Assembly: GCF_001422205.1 (NCBI RefSeq)
Contig: NZ_LMMJ01000009.1
Span: 62,001-126,000, forward strand
Origin: Curtobacterium sp. Leaf261
GTDB taxonomy: Bacteria; Actinomycetota; Actinomycetes; Actinomycetales; Microbacteriaceae
Length of the DNA: 64,000 bases
Direction: 5' to 3'
Shown here in pieces: positions 33,344-42,733 of this stretch; position 1 is the stretch's first letter, and each line of letters starts with the position of its first letter. The position numbers and the translations under genes are program-made. The notes beneath the pieces were generated by a model. That model was not told the DNA's origin. It was given only the letters and a program-made list of their open reading frames with translations, and did no database searches.

Positions 33344-35401
33344 CTACGGGACGACGACGGTCCTGCAGCCGAGACTCGGGTTCGTGCCGCCGGTGCTGTC
33401 GATCGCGGTCGCGCACACCGTGTGCGTCCCGCGAGCCGCAGCGATCGTCGACGACCATCCGTGGGAGTCGCCGAACCCGGGGTGTGCCCGCCCGACGTCG
33501 GCGCGCTTCGTGTTCGCCGTCAGCGACGTCGGCGTGGCGTCGACCGCGACCGTCACCGCGATCGATGCGGTCGTGTCCGGGTCGATCGCCCATCCGTTCA
33601 CCGCGATGCCGCCGGTCGTCGCCGTCGCGCCGTCGAACGAGCCGATCGGGGTCGTGTTCGACCGGGTGACGGTGGCGCACCGGAGCTGCGTGCTCGCCCC
33701 CTTGGTGCCCACCGCGGTCACGCACACCGAGTGCGCGCCGTACCCGAGTTCGTACGACGTGGTGAAGCCGTGCGCCGGTCCCCAGCCCGGGTAGGAGCGA
33801 CCGACGTCCGCGCGGGTGCCGGTCGCGGCGAACGACCTCGTCGAACCGTCGACGGTGACCTTCATCGTGACCGGCCCGACGTCGCTGCCGTCGAGCGCCC
33901 ACCCGCCGACCGTCAGCGTCGACCCGGACAGTCGCATCGTGTCGACCGAGCCGAAGACGTCGCGGGTCGGGACGCCGACGGTCCGGCACGGGCTGATGAG
34001 CCCGTCCGCGCCCTTCGGTCCGACGTTCACACCGGTCAGGCACACCGTGTGGTTGCCGGGGGCGGCTGCGAGCGTGGTCGAGAAGCCGTGGTTCGGTCCG
34101 CTCGCGGGGTAGGCGCGGCCCACGTCGGCCCGGGCGTTCCCCGCGGTGACGGAGGTCGCCGCGCCGTCGACGGTCGCGCGGATCGTCAGCGGGTTCGCCG
34201 TCTCCGCGTCGATCGCCCAGCCGGAGACCTGGATGCCGCCCGGCACCGCGCGCATCGTGTCGACGGAGCCGAACGGCGTCCCGCTCTGGATGTACACGCT
34301 GCGGCACCCGAGCGTCGCGTTCCGCTGGCCGTCCGCGCTGACGGCGTAGACGCACACCTGGTGCGAGCCGGTTGCTGCGGGGAACGTGTCGTCGAACCCG
34401 TGCAGCGCACCACGGCCGGGGTAGGCGCGCTCGACGTCCGGACGGGAGTCGTTCGCGCTGAGCCGTGTCCCACGGTCGTCGACGTAGACGTCCACGAAGG
34501 TCGAGGTGTTCGCGGTGCCGTCCATCGCCCAGCCCCGCACGGAGAGCTGTTCGACACCCGCGGTGAGTCCGTCGAGGCTGCCGATCGGGGTGCTCCGCCC
34601 GCTCGGGTCCCCGAACCAGTCGCTGTACATCCGCCAGAAGTTCCGGTTGCCGTAGGCGGAGCAGGAGTCCCCGGTGCCGTAGAGGTTGTTCAGTGCCGCG
34701 GTGTTCGGCGTGTACGGCGTGTAGTAGTACAGCGCGGCGGTGGCCTTGTTCGCGACGGTCACGGTCTTGGTGCCGCAGGACGTCGGCACGTTGTACTGGA
34801 TCTGGTGCGTGCCCGGGTTGAACCAGGTGAAGTACGCGCTGGTGCCCGCGGGGTTGCCGTAGCGCTTCCACTGCCAGGCCGACCAGTACATCTGGTTGCC
34901 GACACCCGCGTAGGCCGGGTCGCACCCGTTGCCGGTGTCGGGGCAGGCGTACCCCATCGCCTTCTGCAGCGTGGCCGCCGACGGGTTCGTCGCCGTGACG
35001 AGCCCCTGCTCCTTCTGCAGCGTCACGAGCATCACCTTCGGGCTGATGCCGCACGCCGACGCGACCTGCGAGATGATCTGCGCGGTGCTGAGCCCGGACC
35101 CACCGGCGACCGCCGAGCACATCGCGTCCCCACCGCGTGCGTTCATCGAGAACCGTCCGTTGCTGAGGCAGGAGTTCGACCGGCAGGTCCCGCCCTGCGC
35201 GCTCAGGAACGACTGGATCGCAGCGGTCGACAGCGACCCGCCGTCGTAGAAGTTGGCGTCCGAGATGATGTTCCCCGCGTCGAACGAGGACCCGCTGAGC
35301 GCCTGGGCCGGCTGCTCGGACGAGGAGTGCGCGAGCGAGAGCCCGACGAGGACCGACGCCACCGCCAGGACGGCGGTGAGCATGGCCAGGATCTTCTTCA
35401 C
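33344..35401 (-). CDS. Secreted hemagglutinin-like protein with four GW-type repeats
   Basis: The 685-aa protein starts at GTG 35401, preceded by GAGGACC at ~9 nt, and has a signal peptide (1-~34). The first globular region (about 35-265) is Cys-rich and contains ISPKVMLVTLQKEQGLVT, which resembles the catalytic-Glu helix of lysozyme-like transglycosylases, and NLYGTGDSCSAYGNRNFW. Four repeats of ~95-105 aa follow, each with GSxDxMxxxxGGIxVxGWAID, a DVxRAYPGxGxxHGF turn and a closing Cys-Arg pair. Related actinobacterial proteins are often annotated hemagglutinin. It is probably wall-associated. Enzymatic activity is a guess from one motif. Confidence 0.8.
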   Translation of the reverse strand: MKKILAMLTAVLAVASVLVGLSLAHSSSEQPAQALSGSSFDAGNIISDANFYDGGSLSTAAIQSFLSAQGGTCRSNSCLSNGRFSMNARGGDAMCSAVAGGSGLSTAQIISQVASACGISPKVMLVTLQKEQGLVTATNPSAATLQKAMGYACPDTGNGCDPAYAGVGNQMYWSAWQWKRYGNPAGTSAYFTWFNPGTHQIQYNVPTSCGTKTVTVANKATAALYYYTPYTPNTAALNNLYGTGDSCSAYGNRNFWRMYSDWFGDPSGRSTPIGSLDGLTAGVEQLSVRGWAMDGTANTSTFVDVYVDDRGTRLSANDSRPDVERAYPGRGALHGFDDTFPAATGSHQVCVYAVSADGQRNATLGCRSVYIQSGTPFGSVDTMRAVPGGIQVSGWAIDAETANPLTIRATVDGAATSVTAGNARADVGRAYPASGPNHGFSTTLAAAPGNHTVCLTGVNVGPKGADGLISPCRTVGVPTRDVFGSVDTMRLSGSTLTVGGWALDGSDVGPVTMKVTVDGSTRSFAATGTRADVGRSYPGWGPAHGFTTSYELGYGAHSVCVTAVGTKGASTQLRCATVTRSNTTPIGSFDGATATTGGIAVNGWAIDPDTTASIAVTVAVDATPTSLTANTKRADVGRAHPGFGDSHGWSSTIAAARGTHTVCATAIDSTGGTNPSLGCRTVVVP

Positions 35402-35542
35402 GATGGAGGTCCTCGGGTCGGGGAGGGGGACACGTGCGGACACAGTGTTCCGTCGAGGTTACTTCAGTCCCTCCCGTCACACAGCCTGTCGGCTGACCCC
35501 CGATCGGGAGGCGCGGTGCGGCCCCGATGCGCACGTCCGCGC

Positions 35543-36565
35543 CTACCGACGCGCGAGCAGCGCCTCGACCCGGCGGCGGTCCGCGGGGGCGAACCCGTCC
35601 GCGCGCCGGGCGCGACGGGCGTGCCGGACGATGCCCCGGGCCTCCAGTCCGAATCGTCGCCACTGGGACGGCGCGAGCTGCGCGCCGTCCGGACGGGCGA
35701 CGTCCCGCGCCCACCGCAGCACGGTCCTGGCCACCACCCGCAGGACGAGCCGGGTCGACCCGTCGCGGAGCACCACCGCCAGCCGGTTGCGGAGGCTCTG
35801 GTACCGGACCAGTGGGGAGTCGCTCCCGGAGCTCCCCGCGTGCCGGTGCACCACGACGGCGTGCGGAGCGTGGCCGACCTCGAAGCCGGCGAGTCGGAAC
35901 CGCCAGGACAGGTCGACGTCCTCGTAGTACATGAAGAGGGACTCGTCGAAGCCGCCGACCGCGTCGAGCGCGCTTCGCCGGACGAAGGCCGCACCGCCGG
36001 AGAACCCGAAGAGCGCCGTCGTCTCACGAGCACCCTCGATCGGCGTCAGCCAGTCGCGGTCGCGGCCGTTGCCGTCGACCGTCAGGACCACACCGGTGCC
36101 GTTCACGAGCGCCACGCCGGGGCTGTCCCGCCGCCACCGCGTCCCGTCGGCGGCGACGAGGTCGTCGGGCAGGTCGGCGCCGGTCGCTCGGACGAAGGTC
36201 CCCTCGAGCACGGCGGTCCCGGCGACCGCCGCCGTCCCGGGGCCCGCGGCGGTCAACGCGGCGAGTCCGGCGTCCACGAACCCGTTGTCGGCGACCGCGT
36301 CGTTGTTGAGGAGCACGACGACCTCGCCCGTGGCGGCGGCGATCCCCCGGGTCACGCCGCCCGCGAACCCCTCGTTCCTCGTGACCGGCACGACCACGGC
36401 CCGCGGGTGGTCGGCGCGGAACCGGGCGACGTCGCCGGGGTCGGCCTCGTTCACCACGAGCACGAGCTCGACGTCGTGGTCGGTCCGCTGCGCGAGGACC
36501 GACCGGACGGCGCGGTCCGTCAGGTCGGCGCGCTTCCAGTCGACGATGATGACGGATGCGAGCAT
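35543..36565 (-). CDS. GT2 glycosyltransferase, rhamnosyltransferase-like
   Basis: The 340-aa cytosolic enzyme starts at ATG 36565. It has MLASVIIVDWKRADLTDRAV, VTRNEGFAGGVTRGI, LLNNDAVADNGF with the catalytic acidic motif, and GGFDESLFMYYEDVDLSWR, the acceptor-side signature of GT2 enzymes such as WbbL-type rhamnosyltransferases. The C-terminus is basic and helical, consistent with membrane association. It is divergent from the GT2-GT4 fusion gene. Sugar specificity is not readable; a rhamnosyl or similar transfer into the exported glycan is likely. Confidence 0.87.
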   Translation of the reverse strand: MLASVIIVDWKRADLTDRAVRSVLAQRTDHDVELVLVVNEADPGDVARFRADHPRAVVVPVTRNEGFAGGVTRGIAAATGEVVVLLNNDAVADNGFVDAGLAALTAAGPGTAAVAGTAVLEGTFVRATGADLPDDLVAADGTRWRRDSPGVALVNGTGVVLTVDGNGRDRDWLTPIEGARETTALFGFSGGAAFVRRSALDAVGGFDESLFMYYEDVDLSWRFRLAGFEVGHAPHAVVVHRHAGSSGSDSPLVRYQSLRNRLAVVLRDGSTRLVLRVVARTVLRWARDVARPDGAQLAPSQWRRFGLEARGIVRHARRARRADGFAPADRRRVEALLARR

Positions 36566-36675
36566 CGGACCATCATGGCAGCGCCGCTCGGCGCCGCCCA
36601 CCGCTCGGCGCCGCCCGCCGCCTGCGCGCGGGTCGCCGAGCCGACGACCTCCCGGCCGTGTCGAGGAGTGCTGGC

Positions 36676-36681
36676 TACACT
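36676..36681 (+). promoter_or_regulatory. -10 element TACACT for the GT2-GT4 gene
   Basis: TACACT lies 53 nt before TTG 36735, giving a leader with AGGAGA as ribosome-binding site. No clear -35. Confidence 0.5.
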
Positions 36682-36734
36682 GTCCTCGGCCCGAGCGCCG
36701 CCGACCATCATCGAACTCTCCAGGAGATCACGTC

Positions 36735-39305
36735 TTGACCGTCACCACCCCGGGCACCGTTTCCGTCGTCATCATCAACTACCGCGGGACCGACGACACT
36801 CTCGAGTGCGTCGCGCGGCTCAACGAGGTGGACTGGCCGACGAAGCAGCTCGAGATCGTCGTGGTCGAGAACGGCTCCGGCGACGACAGCGAGAGCCGGC
36901 TCCGCGCGGCGATCGGCGACCAGGAGAACGTCAAGCTCGTCGTCTCCACCGAGAACCTCGGGTTCACGGGTGGGTCGAACCTCGGCGCGAACGAGGCGTC
37001 CGGCGAGTTCGTCGCGTTCCTCAACAACGACGCCAAGCCCGACCGCAACTGGATCCGGGCGGGCCTCACCGGCTTCGCCGAGAGCCCCCGGGTGGCCGCC
37101 GTCGCGAGCAAGGTCCTCGACTGGGACGGCAAAGCCATCGACTTCGTCGAGTCCGGTCTCAGCTGGTTCGGCATGGGCTACAAGGCGCACGTGACCGAGA
37201 TCGACGACGGCACGCACGACGAGGAGAAGGACCTGCTCTTCGGCACCGGGTCCGCGCTGTTCGTCCGCCGCTCGGTGTTCCTCGAGGTCGGCGGGTTCGA
37301 CGAGGGCCTGTTCATGTTCTACGACGACGTGGACCTCGGATGGCGCCTCAACCTGCTCGGCTACCGGGTCCGGTACGTCCCGACGTCGGTCGTGTTCCAC
37401 AAGCACCACGGCTCGATGAAGTCCTTCGGCGAGTACCGCGAGATGTACCTGCTCGAGCGGAACGCGCTGCACCTGCTCTACAAGAACCTCTCCGACGACA
37501 GCCTCGGCACCTACCTGCCGGCGGCCCTCGCGCTGCTGGCCCGTCGCGCCGTGGCCAAGAGCGGGCTCGACTCGACGGCGTTCGACATCCGGAAGTTCGT
37601 CGGCGCAGAGGACGAGTTCGACAGCACCACCCCGGTCGCGAAGGACACCGTCGCCGGTCTGTTCGCCCTCGACCAGTTCGTCGCGGACCTGCCGCGGCTG
37701 CAGGAGGAGCGGCGCCGCATCCAGAGCGCGCGCGTCCGCACCGACACCGAGATCTTCCCGCTGTTCGGGAACGCCTTCCACCCGCTGTTCGAGGACCCGT
37801 ACTACCTCGAGGGCTTCGAGGGCATCAGCAACGCGTTCCAGGTCGAGCAGCCGATGGAGCGCAAGCGGGTCCTCGTGATCACCGGCGACGCCCTCGGCGA
37901 GAAGATGGCCGGCCCCGGGATGCGCGCCTGGAAGATCGCCGAGGCACTGAGTGCGAACAACGACGTGCGCCTCCTCACCTGGAACGTGGCGAACCGCAAG
38001 TCGGACAAGTTCCTCGTCGAGCGTGTCCCCCTGCAGCACGAGCGCCACATGAAGTCCCACGAGGAGTGGGCCGACGTCATCTTCTTCCAGGGGTACGCGC
38101 TCCACCACTTCCAGACGCTGCAGCGCTCGAACAAGATCATGGTCGTCGACCTGTACGACCCGATGCACCTCGAGCAGCTCGAGCAGGCCAGGGACAACGG
38201 CGACTCCGGCTGGAAGGCCCAGGTCGAGGCCACGACGGGCGTCGTGAACGCCCAGCTCGAGCGCGGCGACTTCTTCCTGTGCGCCTCCGAGCGGCAGCGC
38301 CTGTTCTGGCTCGGGCAGCTCGCGGCGCTCGGGCGCGTCAACCCGGCGAACTACCTCGCCGACGAGAACCTCGGCAAGCTCATCGCCATCGCACCGTTCG
38401 GCATGGACTCCACCCCGCCGCAGCACACCCGCAAGGCGATCCGCGGCGTGGTCCCGGGCATCGGCGAGGACGACAAGGTGATCATCTGGGGCGGTGGCAT
38501 CTACAACTGGTTCGACACCCCGACCCTCGTCCGTGCCGTCGCGCAGGTCGCCGAGCGCCACGACGACGTCAAGCTCTTCTTCCTGGGCGTCGCACACCCG
38601 AACCCGGACGTGCCCGAGATGGCGATCGTGGCGAAGACCCGCGAGCTCAGCGCGCAGCTCGGCCTCACCGGCAAGCACGTGTTCTTCAACGAGCAGTGGG
38701 TCGCCCTCGACGACCGGCAGAACTACCTCACCGAGGCCAACGTCGGGGTCAGTACACACTTCGCGCACATCGAGACCACGTTCTCGTTCCGCACGCGCAT
38801 CCTCGACTACATGTGGGCGAACCTGCCGATCGTGACGACCGGCGGCGACAGCTTCGGTGACCTCGTCGCGGCCGAAGGCATGGGCGTCGCGGTCCAGGAG
38901 CGCGACGTCGACGCCCTCGCGGCAGCACTCGAGTCGATGCTCTACGACGACGAGGCAGCCGGACGCGCCCGCCGCGCCGTCCAGCGCGTGCGCGAGGAGT
39001 TCACCTGGGAGCGCGCACTCGCGCCGCTCGTCGAGTTCTGCAAGGACCCGTACCCGGCGGCGGACCGCGCGGACGACGCGGCACTGCCGGCCGGCGCGTC
39101 TGCCGGGGCGGTCCGCGAGCGCATCGCGATGAGCCCCGTCCGTCAGCGCGAACTGCGGTTCCACCAGATCGCGAACAGCCGCCACGGCATCCGGCGCGAC
39201 GTGCTGCTCGCCCGTCACTACCTGCAGGACGTCGGGGTCTCCGGGCTCCGCGACAAGGTGCAGAACCGGGTCAGGACCATGCGGGAGAGCAAGAACGGGC
39301 GCTGA
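36735..39305 (+). CDS. Two-domain glycosyltransferase (GT2 + GT4), TTG start
   Basis: The 856-aa protein uses TTG 36735, supported by AGGAGA at 8 nt and by the GT2 domain beginning ten codons later. The GT2 half (about 8-260) has SVVIINYRGTDDTLECVARL, AFLNNDAKPDRNW and GGFDEGLFMFYDDVDLGWR. The C-terminal half (about 375-770) is GT4-like: ITGDALGEKMAGPGMRAWK, VIIWGGGIYNWFDTPTLVRA, THFAHIETTFSFRTRILDYM and TGGDSFGDLVAAEGMG. Such bifunctional enzymes add two different residues and often sit beside Wzm/Wzt, as here. The tail after residue 780 is charged and helical. A single transcript with the downstream ABC exporter is possible but wzm has its own -10. Confidence 0.9.
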   Translation: MTVTTPGTVSVVIINYRGTDDTLECVARLNEVDWPTKQLEIVVVENGSGDDSESRLRAAIGDQENVKLVVSTENLGFTGGSNLGANEASGEFVAFLNNDAKPDRNWIRAGLTGFAESPRVAAVASKVLDWDGKAIDFVESGLSWFGMGYKAHVTEIDDGTHDEEKDLLFGTGSALFVRRSVFLEVGGFDEGLFMFYDDVDLGWRLNLLGYRVRYVPTSVVFHKHHGSMKSFGEYREMYLLERNALHLLYKNLSDDSLGTYLPAALALLARRAVAKSGLDSTAFDIRKFVGAEDEFDSTTPVAKDTVAGLFALDQFVADLPRLQEERRRIQSARVRTDTEIFPLFGNAFHPLFEDPYYLEGFEGISNAFQVEQPMERKRVLVITGDALGEKMAGPGMRAWKIAEALSANNDVRLLTWNVANRKSDKFLVERVPLQHERHMKSHEEWADVIFFQGYALHHFQTLQRSNKIMVVDLYDPMHLEQLEQARDNGDSGWKAQVEATTGVVNAQLERGDFFLCASERQRLFWLGQLAALGRVNPANYLADENLGKLIAIAPFGMDSTPPQHTRKAIRGVVPGIGEDDKVIIWGGGIYNWFDTPTLVRAVAQVAERHDDVKLFFLGVAHPNPDVPEMAIVAKTRELSAQLGLTGKHVFFNEQWVALDDRQNYLTEANVGVSTHFAHIETTFSFRTRILDYMWANLPIVTTGGDSFGDLVAAEGMGVAVQERDVDALAAALESMLYDDEAAGRARRAVQRVREEFTWERALAPLVEFCKDPYPAADRADDAALPAGASAGAVRERIAMSPVRQRELRFHQIANSRHGIRRDVLLARHYLQDVGVSGLRDKVQNRVRTMRESKNGR

Positions 39306-39340
39306 CGCCGGGGGTCCGGCCCGTGTCCGGCGCCCCGAGG

Positions 39341-39346
39341 TATAGT
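39341..39346 (+). promoter_or_regulatory. -10 element TATAGT for wzm-wzt
   Basis: TATAGT lies 32 nt before ATG 39379 and is the closest match to the -10 consensus in the window. GTGAGG precedes the start codon. Confidence 0.6.
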
Positions 39347-39378
39347 TTCCTGTTCGTCCGACGAGTGAGGTTCCACTG

Positions 39379-40281
39379 ATGACAATCGTGTCCGACAGAT
39401 TCGAGCGACTCCGCGAGGAACCGCTCGTCCCGGCCGGCCGCCCCGCCGGCGGCACCTGGGGTTCGCTCCGCGAGATCTTCGGGCAGCGTCAGCTCCTCGA
39501 CCTCCTCATCCGCCGCGACCTCAAGTCCCGGTACAAGGACAGCGCGCTCGGGTTCGCCTGGACGCTCATCCGCCCGCTCGTGCAGCTCGGCATCTACTGG
39601 CTCATCCTCGGCAAGATCCTCGGGTCGTCGCGGGCGATCCCCGAGTTCGCGATCTACATCTTCGCCGGACTGACGCTCTACGGGCTGTTCAGCGAGATCC
39701 TCTCCGGCGCGACCGGGTCGATCGTCGCCAACGCCGGGCTCCTCAAGAAGGTCTACGTCCCGCGCGAGATCTACCCGCTGTCCGCGGTCGGCGGCGCGCT
39801 GTTCAACTTCGCGATCCAGCTCGTCATCCTGCTGATCGCCACAGCCGCGTTCGGCGAGTTCCCCTGGAACGCCTCGATCCTGTACTTCTTCCCGGCGACC
39901 ATCGTCGTGCTGGTCTGGGCCACCGCGGTCGGCGTGCTCTTCTCCGCGCTGAACGTCTACCTCCGCGACATGGCGTACCTCGTCGAGGTGCTCATGATGC
40001 TCCTCATGTGGGCGTCCCCGATCGTCTACTCCTGGAAGATGGTCCACGACCGCGCGATCGGCGCCGGGATCAGCTGGATCCTGCCGATCTACGAGAACAA
40101 CCCCGTGACCCTCGCGGTCCTCGGGTTCCACCGGGCGTTCTGGATGGCGGGCGGACCCGAGGAGTACCCGGAGAACATGCTGCTCCGCCTCGTGATCGCC
40201 ATCGTCATCGGGCTCGTCGCGCTCTTCTTCTGCCAGCGGGTGTTCGCCCGCCTGCAGGGCAACTTCGCGCAGGAGATCTGA
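39379..40281 (+). CDS. Polysaccharide ABC transporter, permease (Wzm-like)
   Basis: The 300-aa ABC-2 type permease starts at ATG 39379. The cytosolic N-terminus ends in LLIRRDLKSRYKDSALGFAW, the usual amphipathic segment before helix 1. Six hydrophobic segments follow, with NAGLLKKVYVPREIYPLS in the conserved cytoplasmic loop. It would form the channel through which the lipid-linked polysaccharide leaves the cell. The ATPase gene is 53 bp downstream. In Wzm/Wzt systems the chain is completed in the cytosol before export, so the GT2/GT4 enzymes around it should build the polymer. Confidence 0.93.
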   Translation: MTIVSDRFERLREEPLVPAGRPAGGTWGSLREIFGQRQLLDLLIRRDLKSRYKDSALGFAWTLIRPLVQLGIYWLILGKILGSSRAIPEFAIYIFAGLTLYGLFSEILSGATGSIVANAGLLKKVYVPREIYPLSAVGGALFNFAIQLVILLIATAAFGEFPWNASILYFFPATIVVLVWATAVGVLFSALNVYLRDMAYLVEVLMMLLMWASPIVYSWKMVHDRAIGAGISWILPIYENNPVTLAVLGFHRAFWMAGGPEEYPENMLLRLVIAIVIGLVALFFCQRVFARLQGNFAQEI

Positions 40282-40334
40282 GCGGTGCGGAACACAGGCA
40301 CGACGCAGGACCGCACCACAGGGCAGGAGAGGTC

Positions 40335-41594
40335 ATGACCATGTCGATCGACAACGACATCATCGTCCCGACGGACGCCGCGGGCGAGGAGTTCGAGAAC
40401 GCCCCGACCGTCGTCAGCATCAAGGACGTCTCCAAGCGGTTCGTCATCCGCAAGGACAACTCCCTCAAGGAGCGGATCGTCACGCTCGGTCGGGCAGGTC
40501 GCCGCAACAGCGAGGACTTCTGGGCGCTCCGGGACGTCAACCTCGAGATCAAGGCCGGCACGACCGTCGGACTCCTCGGACCGAACGGCTCCGGCAAGTC
40601 GACGCTGCTCAAGGTCATCGGCGGGATCCTCGAGCCCACGACGGGGTCGGTCGCACGCCGCGGCCGCCTCGCGGCACTCATCGAGCTCGGCGCCGGCATG
40701 CACCCGGACCTCACCGGCCGCGAGAACGTCTTCCTGAACGCGGCGATCCTCGGGCTCACCCAAGAGGAGGCCGAGGAGAAGTTCGACGACATCCTCGCCT
40801 TCTCGGGCATCGGCGACTTCATCGACACCCAGGTGAAGTTCTACAGCTCCGGCATGTACGTCCGGCTCGCCTTCGCGGTGGCGATCCACACCGACCCCGA
40901 CGTGCTCCTCGTCGACGAGGTGCTCGCGGTGGGCGACGAGCAGTTCCAGAAGAAGTGCCTCGACAAGATCCGCGAGTTCCAGCAGCAGGGCCGCACCATC
41001 GTCCTCGTCAGCCACGCGCTCGGACAGGTGCAGGAGCTGTGCGACCAGGCCGTCGTCCTGCACCACGGCGAGGTGAAGTTCCAGGGGTCCGCACGACTCG
41101 CGGTCAAGAACTTCCGCGAGATCCTCGAGGGTCGGCGCATCGCCGAGGCCGAGGCCGCCGGCGACGAGCCGGAAGAGGTCACGCCCGGGTCGGTCGACGC
41201 CGTGACGATCGAGTCCCCCGGCCGTGCCCCCGGCGAGGAGCTCCAGCCGGGTGACGACCTGATCATCCGGATGACCCTCTCGCACACGACGCCGCTCGAG
41301 CGTTGGAGCTCCGGGTTCAAGATCGAGAACCAGTTCGGCCACCTGGTCTACGGCACGGACAGCCGGAAGATCGGCTACTGGGGCGACCCGCTCGTCGGCT
41401 CGACGACCGTCGAGTACCGGCTCGAGGACCTGCGGTTCGGCCCCGGCCCGTACTTCATCCACGCGTTCCTCGCGGAGCCGACCGGTGAGCACATCGCGAT
41501 CATGCGCGACTCCGCGCGGTTCGTGATGTCGGACGATCCCAAGCACCTCGGGATGCACCGCGTCACGACGTCCGCCCGCGAGCTCTCCGCTTGA
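40335..41594 (+). CDS. Polysaccharide ABC transporter, ATPase with C-terminal recognition domain (Wzt-like)
   Basis: The 419-aa protein starts at ATG 40335 after AGGAGAGGTC. The nucleotide-binding domain (about 25-265) has Walker A GLLGPNGSGKSTLLKVIGG, signature KFYSSGMYVRLAFAVAI and Walker B DVLLVDEVLAVGDEQF. The extra ~150 residues (about 270-419, with FKIENQFGHLVYGTDSRK and FGPGPYFIHAFL) match the Wzt C-terminal beta-sandwich. In O9a-type systems that domain binds the finished chain end, so this exporter probably recognises a terminal modification. The stop overlaps the next gene through TTGA. Confidence 0.95.
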   Translation: MTMSIDNDIIVPTDAAGEEFENAPTVVSIKDVSKRFVIRKDNSLKERIVTLGRAGRRNSEDFWALRDVNLEIKAGTTVGLLGPNGSGKSTLLKVIGGILEPTTGSVARRGRLAALIELGAGMHPDLTGRENVFLNAAILGLTQEEAEEKFDDILAFSGIGDFIDTQVKFYSSGMYVRLAFAVAIHTDPDVLLVDEVLAVGDEQFQKKCLDKIREFQQQGRTIVLVSHALGQVQELCDQAVVLHHGEVKFQGSARLAVKNFREILEGRRIAEAEAAGDEPEEVTPGSVDAVTIESPGRAPGEELQPGDDLIIRMTLSHTTPLERWSSGFKIENQFGHLVYGTDSRKIGYWGDPLVGSTTVEYRLEDLRFGPGPYFIHAFLAEPTGEHIAIMRDSARFVMSDDPKHLGMHRVTTSARELSA

Positions 41595-42733
41595 CGGAGC
41601 TGCCGGTGCTCGTCGACGCCACCTCGATCCCGGCGAACCGAGGTGGCGTCGCACGGTACATCGCGGGCCTGCTCGCCGGTCTCCGTGCGGAAGACCGTTC
41701 GGTGACGGTGGTCGTGAAGCGTGCGGACCTCGACTGGCTCCGCACCGAGGCCCCCGGCCACAGGTACGTACTGGCCCCACGGTACGTCTCCGCTCGCCCG
41801 CTCCGGCTCGTGTGGGAGCAGCTCGTCCTGCCGCTCGTCGTCCTCACGCTCCGTGCCCGCACCCTGCACAGCCCGCACTACACGTTCCCGTTGGTCAGCG
41901 CGGGGCGCACGGTGGTCACGCTGCACGACGCGACCTTCTTCAGCGACCCGTCCGCACACGGCCGCCTGAAGCGCACGTTCTTCCGGGTCTGGACCCGTGC
42001 GGCCCGGGCCCGAGCGGCGGCGACCGTCACCCCGAGCGCGGCCACCGCGTCCGAGATCGCCCGGTTCGTCCCCGATCATCGGTCCCCCGCCGTGCCGAAC
42101 GTCGTCGCGCACCTCGGCGTCGACAGCACCGTCTTCCACCGCCCGTCGGAGAGCGACCTGGCCCGCTTCCGGCAGGCGCACCAGTTGGACGGTCGGGAGG
42201 CATGGGTCGCCTTCCTCGGCACCGTCGAGCCCCGCAAGCGGGTCGCCTCCCTCATCGCCGCGCACGCCGCGCTCACGCCCGGTTCCGCCGGCGAGCCGGT
42301 GCCGACGCTGCTCGTGGCCGGTGGCATCGGCTGGGACGACGACGCCCGTGCCGCGCTGGAGACCGCCGGTGACCGCCCCGGGTCACCCGTCCGGTACCTC
42401 GGGTACCTGCCGGTCGACGAGCTGCGGAGCCTCCTCGGCGGCGCCGAGGTCGTCGCCTACCCGAGCATCGGCGAGGGCTTCGGCCTGCCGGTGCTCGAGG
42501 CGATGGCGTGCGCCTCGGCCGTGCTCACGACGGCGCGGCTGGCGATCCCCGAGGTCGGTGGTGACGCGGTGCGGTACGTCGAGCCGACGGTCGAGGGCAT
42601 CCGCGACGGGCTCGCCGGGCTCCTCGACGACGACGACGAGCGGCGGCGACTCGGCCGTGCCGGTGTCGACCGTGCGGCGACGTTCGACTGGGCCGCATGC
42701 GCGCGCAGACACATCGAGGTGTATGACCGGTGA
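41591..42733 (+). CDS. GT4 family glycosyltransferase
   Basis: The 380-aa enzyme starts at TTG 41591, overlapping the wzt stop. The N-terminal acceptor domain has LVDATSIPANRGGVARYIAG and VVTLHDATFFSDPSAHGR. The donor domain has AFLGTVEPRKRVASLIAAH, YLGYLPVDELRSLLGGA and the GT4 E-x7-E motif in SIGEGFGLPVLEAMACAS. It is a retaining, nucleotide-sugar-dependent enzyme, commonly a mannosyl- or rhamnosyltransferase of surface glycans. Its stop overlaps wbbL through GTGA, so wzt, this gene and wbbL are coupled. Confidence 0.92.
   Translation: MTELPVLVDATSIPANRGGVARYIAGLLAGLRAEDRSVTVVVKRADLDWLRTEAPGHRYVLAPRYVSARPLRLVWEQLVLPLVVLTLRARTLHSPHYTFPLVSAGRTVVTLHDATFFSDPSAHGRLKRTFFRVWTRAARARAAATVTPSAATASEIARFVPDHRSPAVPNVVAHLGVDSTVFHRPSESDLARFRQAHQLDGREAWVAFLGTVEPRKRVASLIAAHAALTPGSAGEPVPTLLVAGGIGWDDDARAALETAGDRPGSPVRYLGYLPVDELRSLLGGAEVVAYPSIGEGFGLPVLEAMACASAVLTTARLAIPEVGGDAVRYVEPTVEGIRDGLAGLLDDDDERRRLGRAGVDRAATFDWAACARRHIEVYDR

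Noticed and set aside
32999..38860. A stop-free plus-strand frame of nearly 2000 codons
   Set aside because: It runs antisense to two well-supported genes, then out of frame through the GT2-GT4 gene. Its translation is Arg/Gly/Asp-rich with no domain. Such shadows are normal in DNA this GC-rich.
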